From Zoroaster sp. YZ-2022 (taxonomy: Eukaryota; Echinodermata; Asteroidea; Forcipulatida; Zoroasteridae), in the NCBI GenBank assembly GCA_029582265.1, contig CM055816.1, positions 39,650,913 through 39,714,912 of the forward strand: a stretch of DNA of 64,000 bases, written 5' to 3'. Shown in pieces: positions 1 to 11,692 of the stretch. Made by a program: the position numbers and the translations under genes. The notes under the pieces were generated by a model that was not told the DNA's origin, made no database searches, and saw only the letters and a list, made by a program, of their open reading frames with translations. The first letter of the stretch is position 1. Each line of letters opens with the position of its first letter.

Positions 1-502
1 GACTACATAAGGTCACATTGCTAGTCTTGTAGTTGCCAGGAGACTACCCTGGTACCCTTTACATTATTTGTGTAGATATAATGTGACACTTAAACATCCT
101 TTGCCTCCCACTCTAGCCAGTTTTAAGCGCCATTACAAGAATTTGAGATTTTAAAATATTATGGTACATGTAGACCTTGTCTCTGTTCTTTACTGTCTAT
201 GTATTGAAGTGTAAATTCTATGTGTTTCTTTATTTATATATTTTTTTAATTCATCTCCTCTGGCTGGCCCAGACTTATCATTCTTACTTGCCTATGAGGT
301 TTAATGTAATGTAATGTTTTGATTAACCTTGCCTCACTTTACTGCTCATTAATTTCCTTAAATAATGTTTTTAATAATGTTTTTATTCCAATTTTTTATT
401 TTTATACTATTGTAAGCTGACATCTGGTAGATTTTACACTTAAGGCCACTGACCACATGTGGGGTCAGTGGGATCATAAATTTCCCTGTCTCCAAGACTG
501 AC
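1..502. other. Unassigned sequence, possible repeat tail
   Basis: No coding signal. Short direct taatgtaatgtaatg (301-316) and T-rich stretches resemble a retroelement 3' end, but nothing is diagnostic. Confidence 0.3.
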
Positions 503-509
503 ATCACCT

Positions 510-884
510 GTGGAGTGTCGTGGCCGAGCGGTCTAGCTTACCAGACTCAAGTTCTGGTGTTAGCAGCAGAATGTGGGTTCGAATCCCGGCCTTGACACTT
601 GTGTCCTTGAGCAAGACACTTAACCATAATTGCTTCTCTCCACCCAGGGGTTAAATGGGTACCTGTGAGGGCAGAGTTGGTTGATTAGCCCTATATGCGC
701 TGTAATGGCAGCAATTGAGCTGTATACTCCCCAGGGAGCTGAGATGGTTTCAGGAATGATTTATGAGCCTTATGAGCCCCTATGAGCAGGGGTAATAATA
801 TAATGCGCCTTGAGCACCACTCAGTTGGTGGATACGTGCGCTATATAAGTCCACACATTTATTGTTATTATTATTATTATTATT
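510..884 (+). mobile_element. tRNA-Leu-derived SINE, (TTA)n-tailed
   Basis: The head (about 513-600) folds like tRNA-Leu, with box A tggccgagcggtcta, an anticodon arm reading CAA and box B ggttcgaatcc. It is followed by a body shared with the 19707 and 27760 copies (gagcaagacacttaaccat, gggttaaatgggtacctgtg). The 3' end is gcgctatataagtcca plus a TTA microsatellite, a tail type shared with L2/CR1-group LINEs. A 7-bp target duplication ATCACCT lies at 503-509 and 885-891. Length 375 bp. Confidence 0.85.
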
Positions 885-891
885 ATCACCT

Positions 892-3800
892 AGACCCATT
901 TAATTATCACTTAGGCCTCCCCTTAATTATAATATAAACAAAATACCTCCACAGTTGTAAGTGACCAGATCCCATTATTAGTATATACATGTTATTTTTA
1001 GATTAGAAAACTCAGTTGGTCTCTTGCTCTCTCTTCTCACACTTCTCTCTCTCTCTGTCTCTACTGTACTGCTAGTCCAATAACTTTGTGACCCTACAGT
1101 CAGTATTGAATATAAGAATAGATTTTGTACTTCTTGTTATAGCCACAGAGAAATAAATAAAATATTCGTTCGGCCCAAGAAGCTTCTCTTACAAGTGTAT
1201 TCTTCATCTGGTAGCACCCCTCTTTTTAAGTGTTACACTATCAAATGTTTGTAATTGCTGGGCACCTTTGAAAAACTGTGTTCTACTTGAAAGGTTTCCC
1301 CAGGATAAATAAGAAATAAATAAATAAATAAATATACATCTGAAGGAAAGATATATTTGTGGTGTGTGTACAAATTTTGGATCAGTCTTTTCACACAAAT
1401 CCATAGAGAATAAAACCAACTGCTAAATGAAGCTGATGGAATGATATATATTTAAGCAGGTGAAAATTTGGGTTTCCTTTAGATTAGAAATACAGACAAA
1501 CAGACGACATAAACACAAATCGCTTTGGGTACTGTTGCAGGATTAGGAAACATTCAATTCAGCATTCACGGATCACTGGCAAAATTGTTTTCATAGGAGT
1601 TAAACAATTTGACACTTTGTTAGGTAATAATTTCCACTAACAGGATCAGATGTGCCTTGGAAAATTTGCCACAGAAAGTACAGAAAATCAGAAAAGAAGG
1701 AAACTTTGATTTCTAGAGAAAGTCCTTGTTATACTGTCTCCGATTTTGACACATTAAGTAATGCCAATTAACCTCAAGAGGACATATAGATTAGGTCAAT
1801 TACTTTGAATCTGATTCATGGGATGTTTAGCCTGTCGACCTTTACCAGTAAGTAATAAATTGCTACAGTGGATTCATGTGTCCATCTGACATTTCTGCTC
1901 GTTAGAGCTGACATTTAGAGAGTCGGCTTGTTCTTAACTTCGTTTGCACGTATTGCCCCATTGTGGCAAGGAAACACATGCCTGTCTTGGAGTTTTTCTT
2001 CCCTGGCCAGACAAATTTCCCACGGCATAGTTTCAACACAATCATGGGGCGTGGTTGTCTGTCTTTTTCCCCCCCCCACATACTTTACCGATGTGTAAGT
2101 ATCCTATCAATCAAGGTAGCATCATGTATCAACTACAGATCTCCCCATCTGTCAGGCTTGTCTACTAGATGTTATCTTATAATACAACACATCCACTCCC
2201 AGTTAACTCATGCGTGGAAGATAGGGGGTTAGGGTATATCATCGTAGGCAGTACACGTACGTTCTGTGGCAAAGTTTAGCTTGTGCGCATGCGCGACTTC
2301 AAGGCTTATTAGCATACTAAGTAGGCGATGTAAACAAACGAGGTTTTCGCGTTTTTTTTTTGTCATCACTGTTAGCCGCATTATTCATGATTGTATCAGT
2401 GTATTGACCCTTATTATGTTAACAAGGACTCTTTCACGTCATGTTGAGCCTAATTTCCACAAAATCCAAACAGAAAATCCCTGCGAATTTGTTTGTGGAT
2501 AAAATAGTCAACTCGGGGACATTTTTGTCATTGGATATTAAGGCACTTCTATTTGGGCTATAAAAACGATGTTAAAGTTTTTAGGGAAAAATTTAAAAAA
2601 TAGAAATGATTCATGAGGGTATGAAGTTCACGGATGTGTAAACATTGTGTTACTACCATTTTTCTTTTGGTAGTGACTAGACGTTTGCATATATTGAAAA
2701 TTCTGTTGTTACCCCTCCCGAATGATGTAGTTTGTCTTTAGTACATGGGTGGCAATTCTCTGTATATCCTTTGTGATGGGAGCTGTCAGGGGCCTTTGTA
2801 AGATTTGTTCAATCTCTGTTGGTTGATCCAAATGTCTCGTAGGGTCAGTTGCTGCTGGCCTTCCTCGCTTTCTCTTGCATGACCTACATGTACCACCTAT
2901 GCTTTGCTGTGAAAACTCCCGGCAAATTTCACAAGGATTTCCATGTTCAGGCCAGTGGAGACGGGGTATCTCTGGGTATTTGCGGTTTTTACTGATTTTT
3001 GACAGACAGCTTAAGCAGATATGAGAAGGGTGCTACTGGGGGTTATCACATGTCAAATCTAGTGAGAAAGTGTCCTTGATCCTTGCATACAAACGCGGCT
3101 TGAGTTTGGTGTAGAGTTCTCTCGTACAAGTGATTGTAAATGACTTCGTGCTAAGTACGGGGTTTATCGATTGAGCCAAAGATTGAATAAACACACAACA
3201 ATGAGACAGGATTACCAGTTGACGATCACTTCTTTTATTAGTCACTGAGATGCAAACTCATCAGTTCCTCTCTTTATCCCAATCAATCTCTGCCTGACTT
3301 CTTATTCCATCAGCAAACATATTTAACCTCTTTACTTATTATTTTCATTCTAGAGCAAAATATTATTTTCTTAGAAAGATCAACTCACGCATACGCTTAC
3401 ACACGCATGCAGCACGCGTATGCATGCAGCTCGCGTGTAAAGCAAGGGAATCATTTTAATAACAATAATTAATTTTCTGATTAATTTATGTTATATCACC
3501 ATATCACTACAACTGTTTTAGATTTTCGCTTCGCTTTATAGGCAGAGCTCATTTGTCTGTTTCCACAGATTCGACAAAGTGCTTCCAGAACAGTAAGATG
3601 ATGCTCCATTTTATAGTTTTTAAAATGCCCCAAAAAGGAAAAGGAAAAAATATAGTAAGAAAGTGTAAGCGTGTTGGTAAATTCAAACCATTCATCTCGT
3701 GAAAACTATTTTCCAATTCTTCACAAAAACTTTTGAAACTGAGAAATTATGGATTTAAATTAAGTGTTTTTTAACCCTTTAAAAAAAAATAATTACCTTA

Positions 3801-5640
3801 GCAACCAATTTCTGGTCCATTACACATCTTCTTGGTAGTTTTGTCACTCAATGTGCTTGTGTGTCGTTTATTCATGAGTTGGAGTGTTTGTAACGTCAAT
3901 TTGAAGGAAAAGTTATTTAAACTCGGCGCGCTAGATAGTGTCAAAGTTGATTGTTTACACTTGGGCGATCTGTTGTCAAAGAATGTTGCAGTACCGCGGG
4001 AACTGTACTTGACTGCGTGGGTACCAGCACGCTGGTGCACGATTCTAAACTAAATATTGCAGGGCCAATGGGAGCAGAACGTACGTGAGTAATGGGTGGG
4101 AGGTCTGGGACAGCGGGTACTTTTTTAACTCTGAACCAAAAATGCTTTGATGTTATTATTATCAGGAATGTTTACATTCTTCTCCTGAATACGATCAGAG
4201 CATGGTGATTGAAACATTGCATTGTAACCAAACAGTTCTTTTCAGAACTGTTGACTGAGGCTGTGCATTTTCAGTTATTTTGGGAGCTGGAAAACTTCGG
4301 ATACCCAGGTACCCACTTTGTAAAAACAATTTTTTAAAACACGTAAATTTTTCCGAATGTACCAATATGAACACAAGTTTCACTTTATTAGAGGCACAAT
4401 AAATGTTAACTTAATGTAATAATCTTCCACCTCCTATATTAAAAAACAACTTGTACATGTAGCATCCCCATTCCCCTACACATACAAAAAGAATTCATGT
4501 GTTCTACACTTGCACTAAAGGGCAAAAAATTACTACCTGGCAAGAAGTACAGGCCATAAGTGCTGAATATGAAAGATCAATGAAAATGCATGGTGCATTT
4601 TGAAGATAAGGGCATGTTTCCAAAAGTGCACTGGAGGATTTTGGAGGATTCAGGAAGGTTCCTAGCCAGAATACCTAGGGGTTAGGGTTAATGGTCATCT
4701 GAGGTTTGACTCATCATCCTATAACCTGGATGCCACACGTACCCCTACACTCACGCAATGGGTCAAACTGATACAGCGGTGACACAAACTCACTGGACTT
4801 GAGATCAAGACTTTTACGGTATATTGACCATTTGTACAACATTTTCTCCAAAAACATGCTGAGCTCCCACGGAAACATCCGACATCATTGGTTGTCACAG
4901 CATAATTTGTTCAAGTACATGCATGTAGGACAGTACAATGCAATGACAACGAGCACTTACAATACTACATGTATATGTACAAGTACAGTGTCTATAGTGC
5001 ATAAAAACCATACTTACAGAAATGTAAACTGATTGTATAATTTTGGGCTGTAAAAGCCGACAAACCTACGAAAGTAACACAAGAGATCATCGTTTGCAAT
5101 GAAAAACCTCCACTTTATAGCTAACGTTTTTTGCAAATTTAAGGAGGGGGTTCATTCCCCCATCCCTAGATCACCCCCTCTGACTTGCCAACTCTTATTT
5201 GGAGGGATGATGGCATTTAAAGAAAAAAAAATACTGGAAAGAGAAGTGGGACATCCTTTGAAGCTCTGAACCCAGGGAGGGAGGCATTCCTTATAATACC
5301 AATAGAAACCATTCCACCCCACCCTGGGGGTAGCGTGCCTGGCATTTAGGACAAGGGTAGGGGAGGGGGAAGTTAGTCATCATCTTGGGATAATCCGAAG
5401 CTGACTAAATTAAATGCAGGCGGATAAATGACTGACTTTGATAGACACACATACACACATGTAGGCAGTATGTACATTATAATCCACTTGTTCATAATAA
5501 TGATGTCACACACCCTTAGTAACTGAAGGGCCCCCTCCCTCTGTGGCCAAAAGGACGTAATGTGCACTGTGCGTACACATACATGTCAGGGCGTCCTCAT
5601 TGTTTGCCCTGAAGCGTCGTGTTGTGATAAAACATCAATT
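892..5640. other. Non-coding intergenic or 5' intronic sequence
   Basis: No exon with credible splice sites or family similarity was found. It contains a TAAA microsatellite (1313-1335), a short C run (2071-2078), gcatgc/acgcgt-rich sequence at 3385-3435 and a degenerate dispersed repeat near 4180-4245. It may hold the promoter or 5' exons of the NCKAP5-like gene, but I cannot show it. Confidence 0.4.
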
Positions 5641-6142
5641 AGGCCTGTGATTTCTCAGGATTTTTTCCTGATTTCAGAATTTTTTACAAATCTCCCATTG
5701 CCTCAAAATTTTCTTGAAAGAAGAGAAGTAGCCACCAAGGAAAGAAAGAAGTAGCCTGTGTTGTGTCCAAACCTGCTTGTTTGTGGGGATGTGGAGAGTC
5801 TGTAAATTGTGAAGGTTCAGGGGGCTTTGTCCTCTAGACCAAAGGGAGACCCAGGCCTGCTACCCACAGGAGGTTCAGGGGGCTTTGTCCTCTAGACCAA
5901 AGGGAGACCCAGGCCTGCTACCCACAGGAGGTTCAGGGGGCTTTGTCCTCTAGACCAAAGGGAGACCCAGGCCTGCTACCCACAGGAGGTTCAGGGGGCT
6001 TTGTCCTCTAGACCAAAGGGAGACCCAGGCCTGCTACCCACAGGAGGTTCAGGGGGCTTTGTCCTCTAGACCAAAGGGAGACCCAGGCCCGCTACCCATT
6101 TTTCAGGATTTTTTTTTTTACTTTTGTCAAACCACACCCCTG
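5641..6142. repeat. Dispersed element with expanded 58-bp tandem core
   Basis: Ends aggcctgtgatttctcagga and gtcaaaccacacccctg form an imperfect inverted repeat. The body (gaagagaagtagccaccaag, gaccaaagggagacccaggc) recurs at 13596, 33954 and 36064. Only here is the core amplified, at 5814-6103. Confidence 0.7.
5814..6103. repeat. 58-bp tandem array, almost 5 units
   Basis: Units start at 5814, 5872, 5930, 5988 and 6046. Each reads ggttcagggggctttgtcct, then ctagaccaaagggagaccca, then ggcctgctacccacagga. They are almost identical, so the amplification is recent. The last unit is partial. Confidence 0.9.
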
Positions 6143-8224
6143 ATAAATGCAAAATGTCTATCGTTGTTTCAGCATGGTTTGTGATTAATGATTGTTGAGT
6201 TATCACAAGGGTATTGGCTGGGGATCACATTTCCCCACTATCCCACCCCCCCACTAGAGGCATTATCCCTCGGGCATATAGCAAGTTTCTAGTGTCTGGG
6301 TAGTGCCTCCAAAGTGCACCTCAGTCTGAAAAACCTTTGTTCCCCCATCCCCTGCCCCCTTGCCCTTCTCACTTAACAAAATCTTTGATACGCTTCTTTG
6401 AGTAAGTTGATAATAGGAGTGCATTATGGGAAAAAATGTTATGGAATGTTATGTGGAAGCTGAAAGCATTGGAATAAGAACTAATGGCCATGCAGTCATT
6501 AGTTGATAATGCTAGCAGTGCATTATTAATTAAGGAATGATTGCTGGCAGTGGGTAACTGTGGAAACTAATAGCATTGACATTACGAACTTATTATGCCC
6601 ACGCAGTGGAACATACTGGAACATATATGTAGTTGCTGTAGAACCATAGGTGCCTTGTCAAAGCAAAGACCTCAAAATGAAAATCAAATAAAATGCTGGT
6701 TGATTAGAGGGGATGCAGTCTATTGCTAAGAGCACAATTACTGCCCCTTGTCTTCTCCAAGGGAATCATATGAGGTGCCATTTTATTTATTTATTTATTT
6801 TTTTTTTTTGACCTTTCCTTTTCATCCCCTTTTTTATGTAACTCCTCACCTTATTTGGTTTTTCCATGCATGTAAATTAACCAAATAGTACCCCTACCCC
6901 TTATCCCATTGTATCGGAACTAATTACTACTGAAAAAAAAATTGTTGACATGGTGTCACCGCAAACAGTCTTTACTGATCCTTTTCACCATGCAAAGCTA
7001 CAAATCTTACTTACATTTTTGTAAAACATACATTTTGCAATCAAGAGGATCTTCCGGTCTGTGAAATGTAGACTTATGACTGGTGGAGCATCACCTTAAC
7101 AAAAAAAATAATAATAAAAAAATATCCCTTCCTGTCCCCCTTTCTTCTTCCCTTTCCCCCTCCTTCCTGAGGTTTGTGGAAATACCAAAGGGTAAGACCA
7201 CCAAACCCACAGACTGATCTCAAGACTCATCTCAAGACTCTTCCTCAAAGACAATTCTCATATCAGTTTTTTTGCTGCAGAAATGTTGTTTTGCCTAGTA
7301 AAGGGAATTGGCAATCACCTGATTTCAAAATTATCGAATTATGATAAACACATGGTGTTACTGCAAACCGAAACGACAGCTACATTTTTTTCTCTTGTTC
7401 TCTGTACAAATTGTGAACACTTAATTGTTTACACTCGTCTCATGACTCTGCATTAAGTACATTCATAGAGGCATTCCATCCCCCCCCCCCCAAAAAAAAT
7501 TACCAATTGTTTTTACCTTCACTTTAAGTGCTCCCATATTGCGTGACATGATCCCTGGGCAAGCTTTTTACTCATGCTGGGGACATGTATCGACTCCAAG
7601 CAAATCAATAATCAGTGACTGGACAAAATAGTGGAAGCATGCATGCATATGGAAGAATGGACCTTTTTTTGTGTTTGGCGAATGTTTAGTTGCTGCAAAT
7701 TTGACATGTTAGGGCACTGTATCGTAGTTTATTTTTTTCAAATAACATGAGCGTCAAAATGATATTCATTATAGAATGTGTGGTTGTTATTATCACGTTT
7801 TTTGGTCATTAAAGGCGGACTGTATGTAAACTGTATGTAAACATTTCAAATTTTAGAGTGAACACAGGAAAATTTACTGCAATAGAATTTGAACTTGTAA
7901 CCTACAAATGTACTGATTACTATATCATGGTTTTACTAACTGAACTATCCAGTGCTATGGTTGTTGATAGTGTCGCAAATTGTTAATATCTTTGTTGTAG
8001 TGGAGCTATACAAAAACTAGGCAGCCGATACATTGCCTGTAGCTGGGGATCACGCCCCTAGATACCATGCTAAACCTGGGAAGTAACAGTCGGGGGAATC
8101 ACCGGAGGATACAGCTTTATATTCAATTATTAAATAACCTAACAGACGTTGTACGTAAATCAACTCTTTTGGAGTGAACAAAGATTAAGATAAAAACTGA
8201 AATGGGATTTGAAGAGCTGTAACC

Positions 8225-8447
8225 AGGGGCCAATTTCACGGAGCTGCTAAGCAGAGATTTTTGCTAAGCAGAGATTTTTGCTAAGCAAATATTTTTGCTA
8301 AGCGATATAAAACAGACTACCAGCCAAAATGAATACGTTTTAGATGAAAGTTTGGCTGGTAACCAAAGAAATCTGTTAAGCAATTTTTTTTCTTCTGATA
8401 AGCAATTTTTTTTCTTCTGGTTAGCAGCTCTATGAAGTCGGCTTCTG
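8225..8447. mobile_element. Copy of the CAGGGG...taagca MITE family
   Basis: Begins CAGGGGCCAATTTCACGGAG and ends ctctatgaagtcggcttctg, an imperfect inverted repeat. The interior has repeated gctaagcagagattttt and the central block ccagccaaaatgaatacgtt shared with the 31205 copy. About 223 bp, non-coding. Confidence 0.7.
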
Positions 8448-9417
8448 GTTGGAGCTTTACCAACTGAGTTAACTTACCACATGGTTGGCAGCCGCTCAAT
8501 TTGTCAAAAATCTGCACTGAACAATCATGCACAAAAAAACTGCAAACCATGGAGTCATTTATTATCATGGCAAATGTATTTGGCAAATGTATGAGTGACA
8601 AGCCGGGTGAAGCTGTTTGACATACACCAGAGGAATGTGGCCCATGGATTGTACAGGCTTTTTTTGTTTCACTCTCAGTGTAAAACAGGTACCTGGATAG
8701 TTAGGCATGAGGTAATTAGTCATCTGCATTGAGACCCCATCAGGTTTTCCCCTAGTGATCGGTCCCAATGTGAGCAGGAACTTTTTGTGAGAGTGGCTGT
8801 CATTCGTTCCAGGAGGCCACAGATGGATGGTCTGATGGTGTGTGCTGGCTCAGAACTATAAGCATTATATCCTGAGATTATGAGTAGTATTCTATCCAGT
8901 TGATCAAACAGTTTGCAAGCCAATGATGGTGCTGTTTAATAAGGTATGATGACTTCAGTTGTATAACGCTCAAGAAAAATTGATATGATCTCAGGCAGTC
9001 GGACTCGGGACTAATAGTGTAATGACTGCTACAAATGCAAGTTTTTCTGTGTTTCGGATCAAGAATTTGATGAAAAATGTAAGCTGTTAATGTATAGTTT
9101 TTAATATTTTGGTAAACTATGGGATGCAACTTTTTATCTTATGTTGAATAATTTACTTTGTGTGTGGGTGTGTATGGTTTTTTTTTGTTCTTCTTTTTTT
9201 TCCTTCTTTTTTTTCTTTTTTCTTTGAATAATATTTGTTTAAACGACATGTAAGGTATAGTAGCAAATTGATTTTGTAATTGTAAGAAAATGTTGCACTT
9301 GAGACAGACTAATAGCCTTCTTAACCTTCAATGATTCACCCAGGCATTATGTATTTGTTTGGCTTTCTTTAAAACCCTCCTGCAATCAGTGCAATTTTTG
9401 AAACAACACATTCAGGC

Positions 9418-9664
9418 CACTCCAAGCCATTAGCTGTTGCCAGTGGCCTCCTATGGTTACCCTTCTGTGCACTGTCACACCACTGAGATTGCAGGGTAAG
9501 GTGGTCTCCCATTGATACATTGTAGGCCATACTATGTTCAAACATTTACAGTGGCCTTGGGTGGCACACAGTTGATTTTGTAAGATTACTTGGAAAGGAC
9601 GGCAGGCTTGTACATGTATGTACTGAAGGTTGCTCAAGAACAGAATTTGTGGATCGGAGTGGCC
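9418..9664. repeat. Possible MITE with aggccactcc ends
   Basis: aggccactccaagcc at 9414-9430 and ggatcggagtggcct at about 9650-9664 are inverted copies of about 10 bp. No target duplication, so weak. Confidence 0.3.
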
Positions 9665-10119
9665 TCTATTTAATAAGGAACATCTTTGTTAAATGTTACA
9701 GTATCATGTCTGGTTACTAGCTGATAAGACATCTGTGGACTGTCTGTGTGATCTCTTTTTAGCCATTATGTGTGGTTATTTTGAGCCCAGACAATTAGTG
9801 ATGTTTTGCCTCATATTGTGCAGTTGTGGCGTCGAATTACGTGACTAGGAAGAAGTACATTTTAAGAAACTATTTAAGAAACTGTCTCTGGTTTCCAATG
9901 TGCATATACTCCATTTATCAATTGGGAAGGTACAACGTTCTGGTTATTACCCGATTACAAAATTTCAAAATTATTATCTCAAAGCTTATTTGATATGTAA
10001 GTACCAATTAATCATCCTGAAAAAAATGATTCTCTCTGAAGTGCATTCATTTCAGAGAAAACACGGAAAACTTTGCACATTCGTGACGACAACTTTTTGA
10101 AGTAGTGTTTTCTTTATAA

Positions 10120-10336
10120 AAGGGACAGTATCGTCATGATCAGAGCAGATTTTCAACAGGGCATGGAATTGGTGTTCCAGTTTAAGATGAACACAGTAAC
10201 TGAGAATTACTGGCTCATTTATGCAGCAGCAACGGTAATATGACCTTATCACGTGGGTTATTATTTTCAGTCACTGAGTTAATCTAAAACTAGCACTCTG
10301 ATTCCATGCCCTGATGATCATGTCGATATTGGCCCT
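10120..10336. mobile_element. TTAA-type MITE, AGGGACA family
   Basis: Begins agggacagtatcgtcatgat and ends catgtcgatattggccct|ttaa. The left TTAA is eroded to ataa. Same body as the intact copy at 51422. Confidence 0.8.
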
Positions 10337-10912
10337 TTAATCATTGTCAAGGCATGGTCACACTTTTCTGATGACTTGGACGTCATATTGAGCTGAAGTA
10401 TTGTGCAGTGTGTATATATCTTGCCTCAAAGAAAGTGAGCATACTTAAGGCAGTTTTGCCAACTTTTGCCAACTTTTGTCAACTGTTGACAATGTCTAAC
10501 TTTCCTTTAAATCATGTGCGCAGTGTTTCATCATTTTCTTTGTACCTGCCTCTAGACCCCATTAGTAATTAAAAGCAACTGTGAATTCACAGTAATTAAA
10601 ATGTGCCATATTGAGGCTGTTGACATAAAGACACTACAGCATTTATGCTTCAAGGTCCTTGCTATGCATAGCCTACATGTATATGAACATTAATATGAAA
10701 GACAATACAGATGGCTTCAGCATGTTATATTGAGACCGTACTTATTTTCCCTTCTGTTTTATGCAGTAGACACCTGCTATTATTATATTTCTTACCAAAT
10801 ACCACCTAGATAAAAAAAATGATGCTGTTGCTGACTAAACCAAAATAACCTGTAATAAAAAAAATGCAAAGTTGGAGTACATGTAAGTGGCCATACGTTT
10901 CTAACTGCTTAA

Positions 10913-11127
10913 ACGGACAATATCGTCACGATCAACATGGCATGGAATCAGAGTGCTAGTTTTAGATTGACTCAGGGACTGAAAATAATACCCACATGAT
11001 AAGGTCATATTACCGTTGCTGCTGCATAAATGAGTTAGTAATTTTCAGTCACTGTGTTCATCTTAAACTAGGGCACCGATTCCATGCCCTGTTGAAAGTC
11101 TGCTCCGATCGTGACAATAGTGTATCT
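10913..11127. mobile_element. TTAA-type MITE, AGGGACA family, opposite orientation
   Basis: Bounded by TTAA at 10909-10912 and 11128-11131. The body is the reverse complement of the 10120 copy, about 580 bp away. The two form a large inverted pair about 430 bp upstream of the first visible exon. Confidence 0.8.
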
Positions 11128-11336
11128 TTAAATGTTCAATCCTACATGTACAACATTCTCCCAAAGAATTTAAAAACAAATTATACACAAAAAAAACCCA
11201 CAAAACCACAGCATTGAGCTCTGACCAGAAACCTAAGACCTTTGTTGGGGCTGTACGGGATGCAACATCCTTGTAGCTATTGCCTCTCTAATTAATGGTG
11301 TGTCTCTATATTTTAAACAGTTTTTCTTTTTTTTTA

Positions 11337-11466
11337 AAGGATTTTCTTAAAATCAAACATGATGTTTTCCTTTGCCAATTAATTATTCCTTGATTTGTTT
11401 CCCCCTGTTAGGTCAGTCATGAGGAAATACAGAAGGGAAAGACCATGCTGCTGGAAAGACTTAACA
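11337..11466 (+). pseudogene. Partial tandem duplicate of the first visible NCKAP5-like exon
   Basis: From the T-rich tract through ccccctgttag at 11401-11411 and into 11412-11466, the sequence repeats the 3' end of the intron and the first 17 codons of the exon at 11561, about 150 bp upstream of it. It reads VSHEEIQKGKTMLLERL, against VGHEEIQKEKTMLLERL in the real exon. The copy then runs into AACAAAATTTC and a T tract with no donor, so it cannot serve as an internal exon. It looks like a decayed local duplication; a cryptic acceptor is retained. Confidence 0.75.
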
Positions 11467-11560
11467 AAATTTCAATTTTTTTTCCCAGGATTTCTTAAAA
11501 TCTAACATGTTTTCCTTTGTTGAGTAATTATTCTTTTTGTTTTTGTTTTCTCCTGTTTAG

Positions 11561-11692
11561 GTTGGTCATGAGGAAATCCAAAAGGAAAAGACGATGCTGC
11601 TGGAAAGACTACGGCTCCTTGAAGCGGAGAACTCCGCCCTCGTCCTGGAGAATGAAAACCAGCGAGAGCAGTACGAGCGATGTCTTGATGAG
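11561..11692 (+). CDS. NCKAP5: NCKAP5-like, first visible exon (coiled coil)
   Basis: Codes for 44 residues starting VGHEEIQKEK and ending QYERCLDE, phase 0 at both ends. The acceptor follows a T-rich tract ending tcctgtttag, and the donor is GAG|gtaagc. The leucine heptads (LLERLRLLEAENSALVLENE) indicate a coiled coil. This is the most recognisable part of the gene: the same ENENQREQYERCLDE string occurs in vertebrate NCKAP5. In vertebrates an acidic DEDS-type segment precedes this block; I did not find its exon in the 11.5 kb upstream. A decayed partial copy of this exon lies about 150 bp upstream. Confidence 0.93.

Larger units (their letters stand above)
6143..10119. other. Non-coding sequence with tRNA-like relics
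   Basis: Apart from the MITE at 8225 and a repeat piece at 6945-7015, there are weak minus-strand tRNA-like relics at about 7880-7960 (box B-like gaatttgaacttgtaacc) and around 8195-8490 (taccaactgagttaac). There are no convincing exons. Confidence 0.35.

Noticed and set aside
513..600. Functional tRNA-Leu gene
   Set aside because: The same head recurs in several SINE copies with body, tail and target duplication; the acceptor stem is not a clean pair and no Pol III terminator follows.
8225..8447. 8-bp target duplication for this CAGGGG-type MITE
   Set aside because: The flanks gctgtaac and gttggagc do not match; likely eroded or boundaries slightly off.
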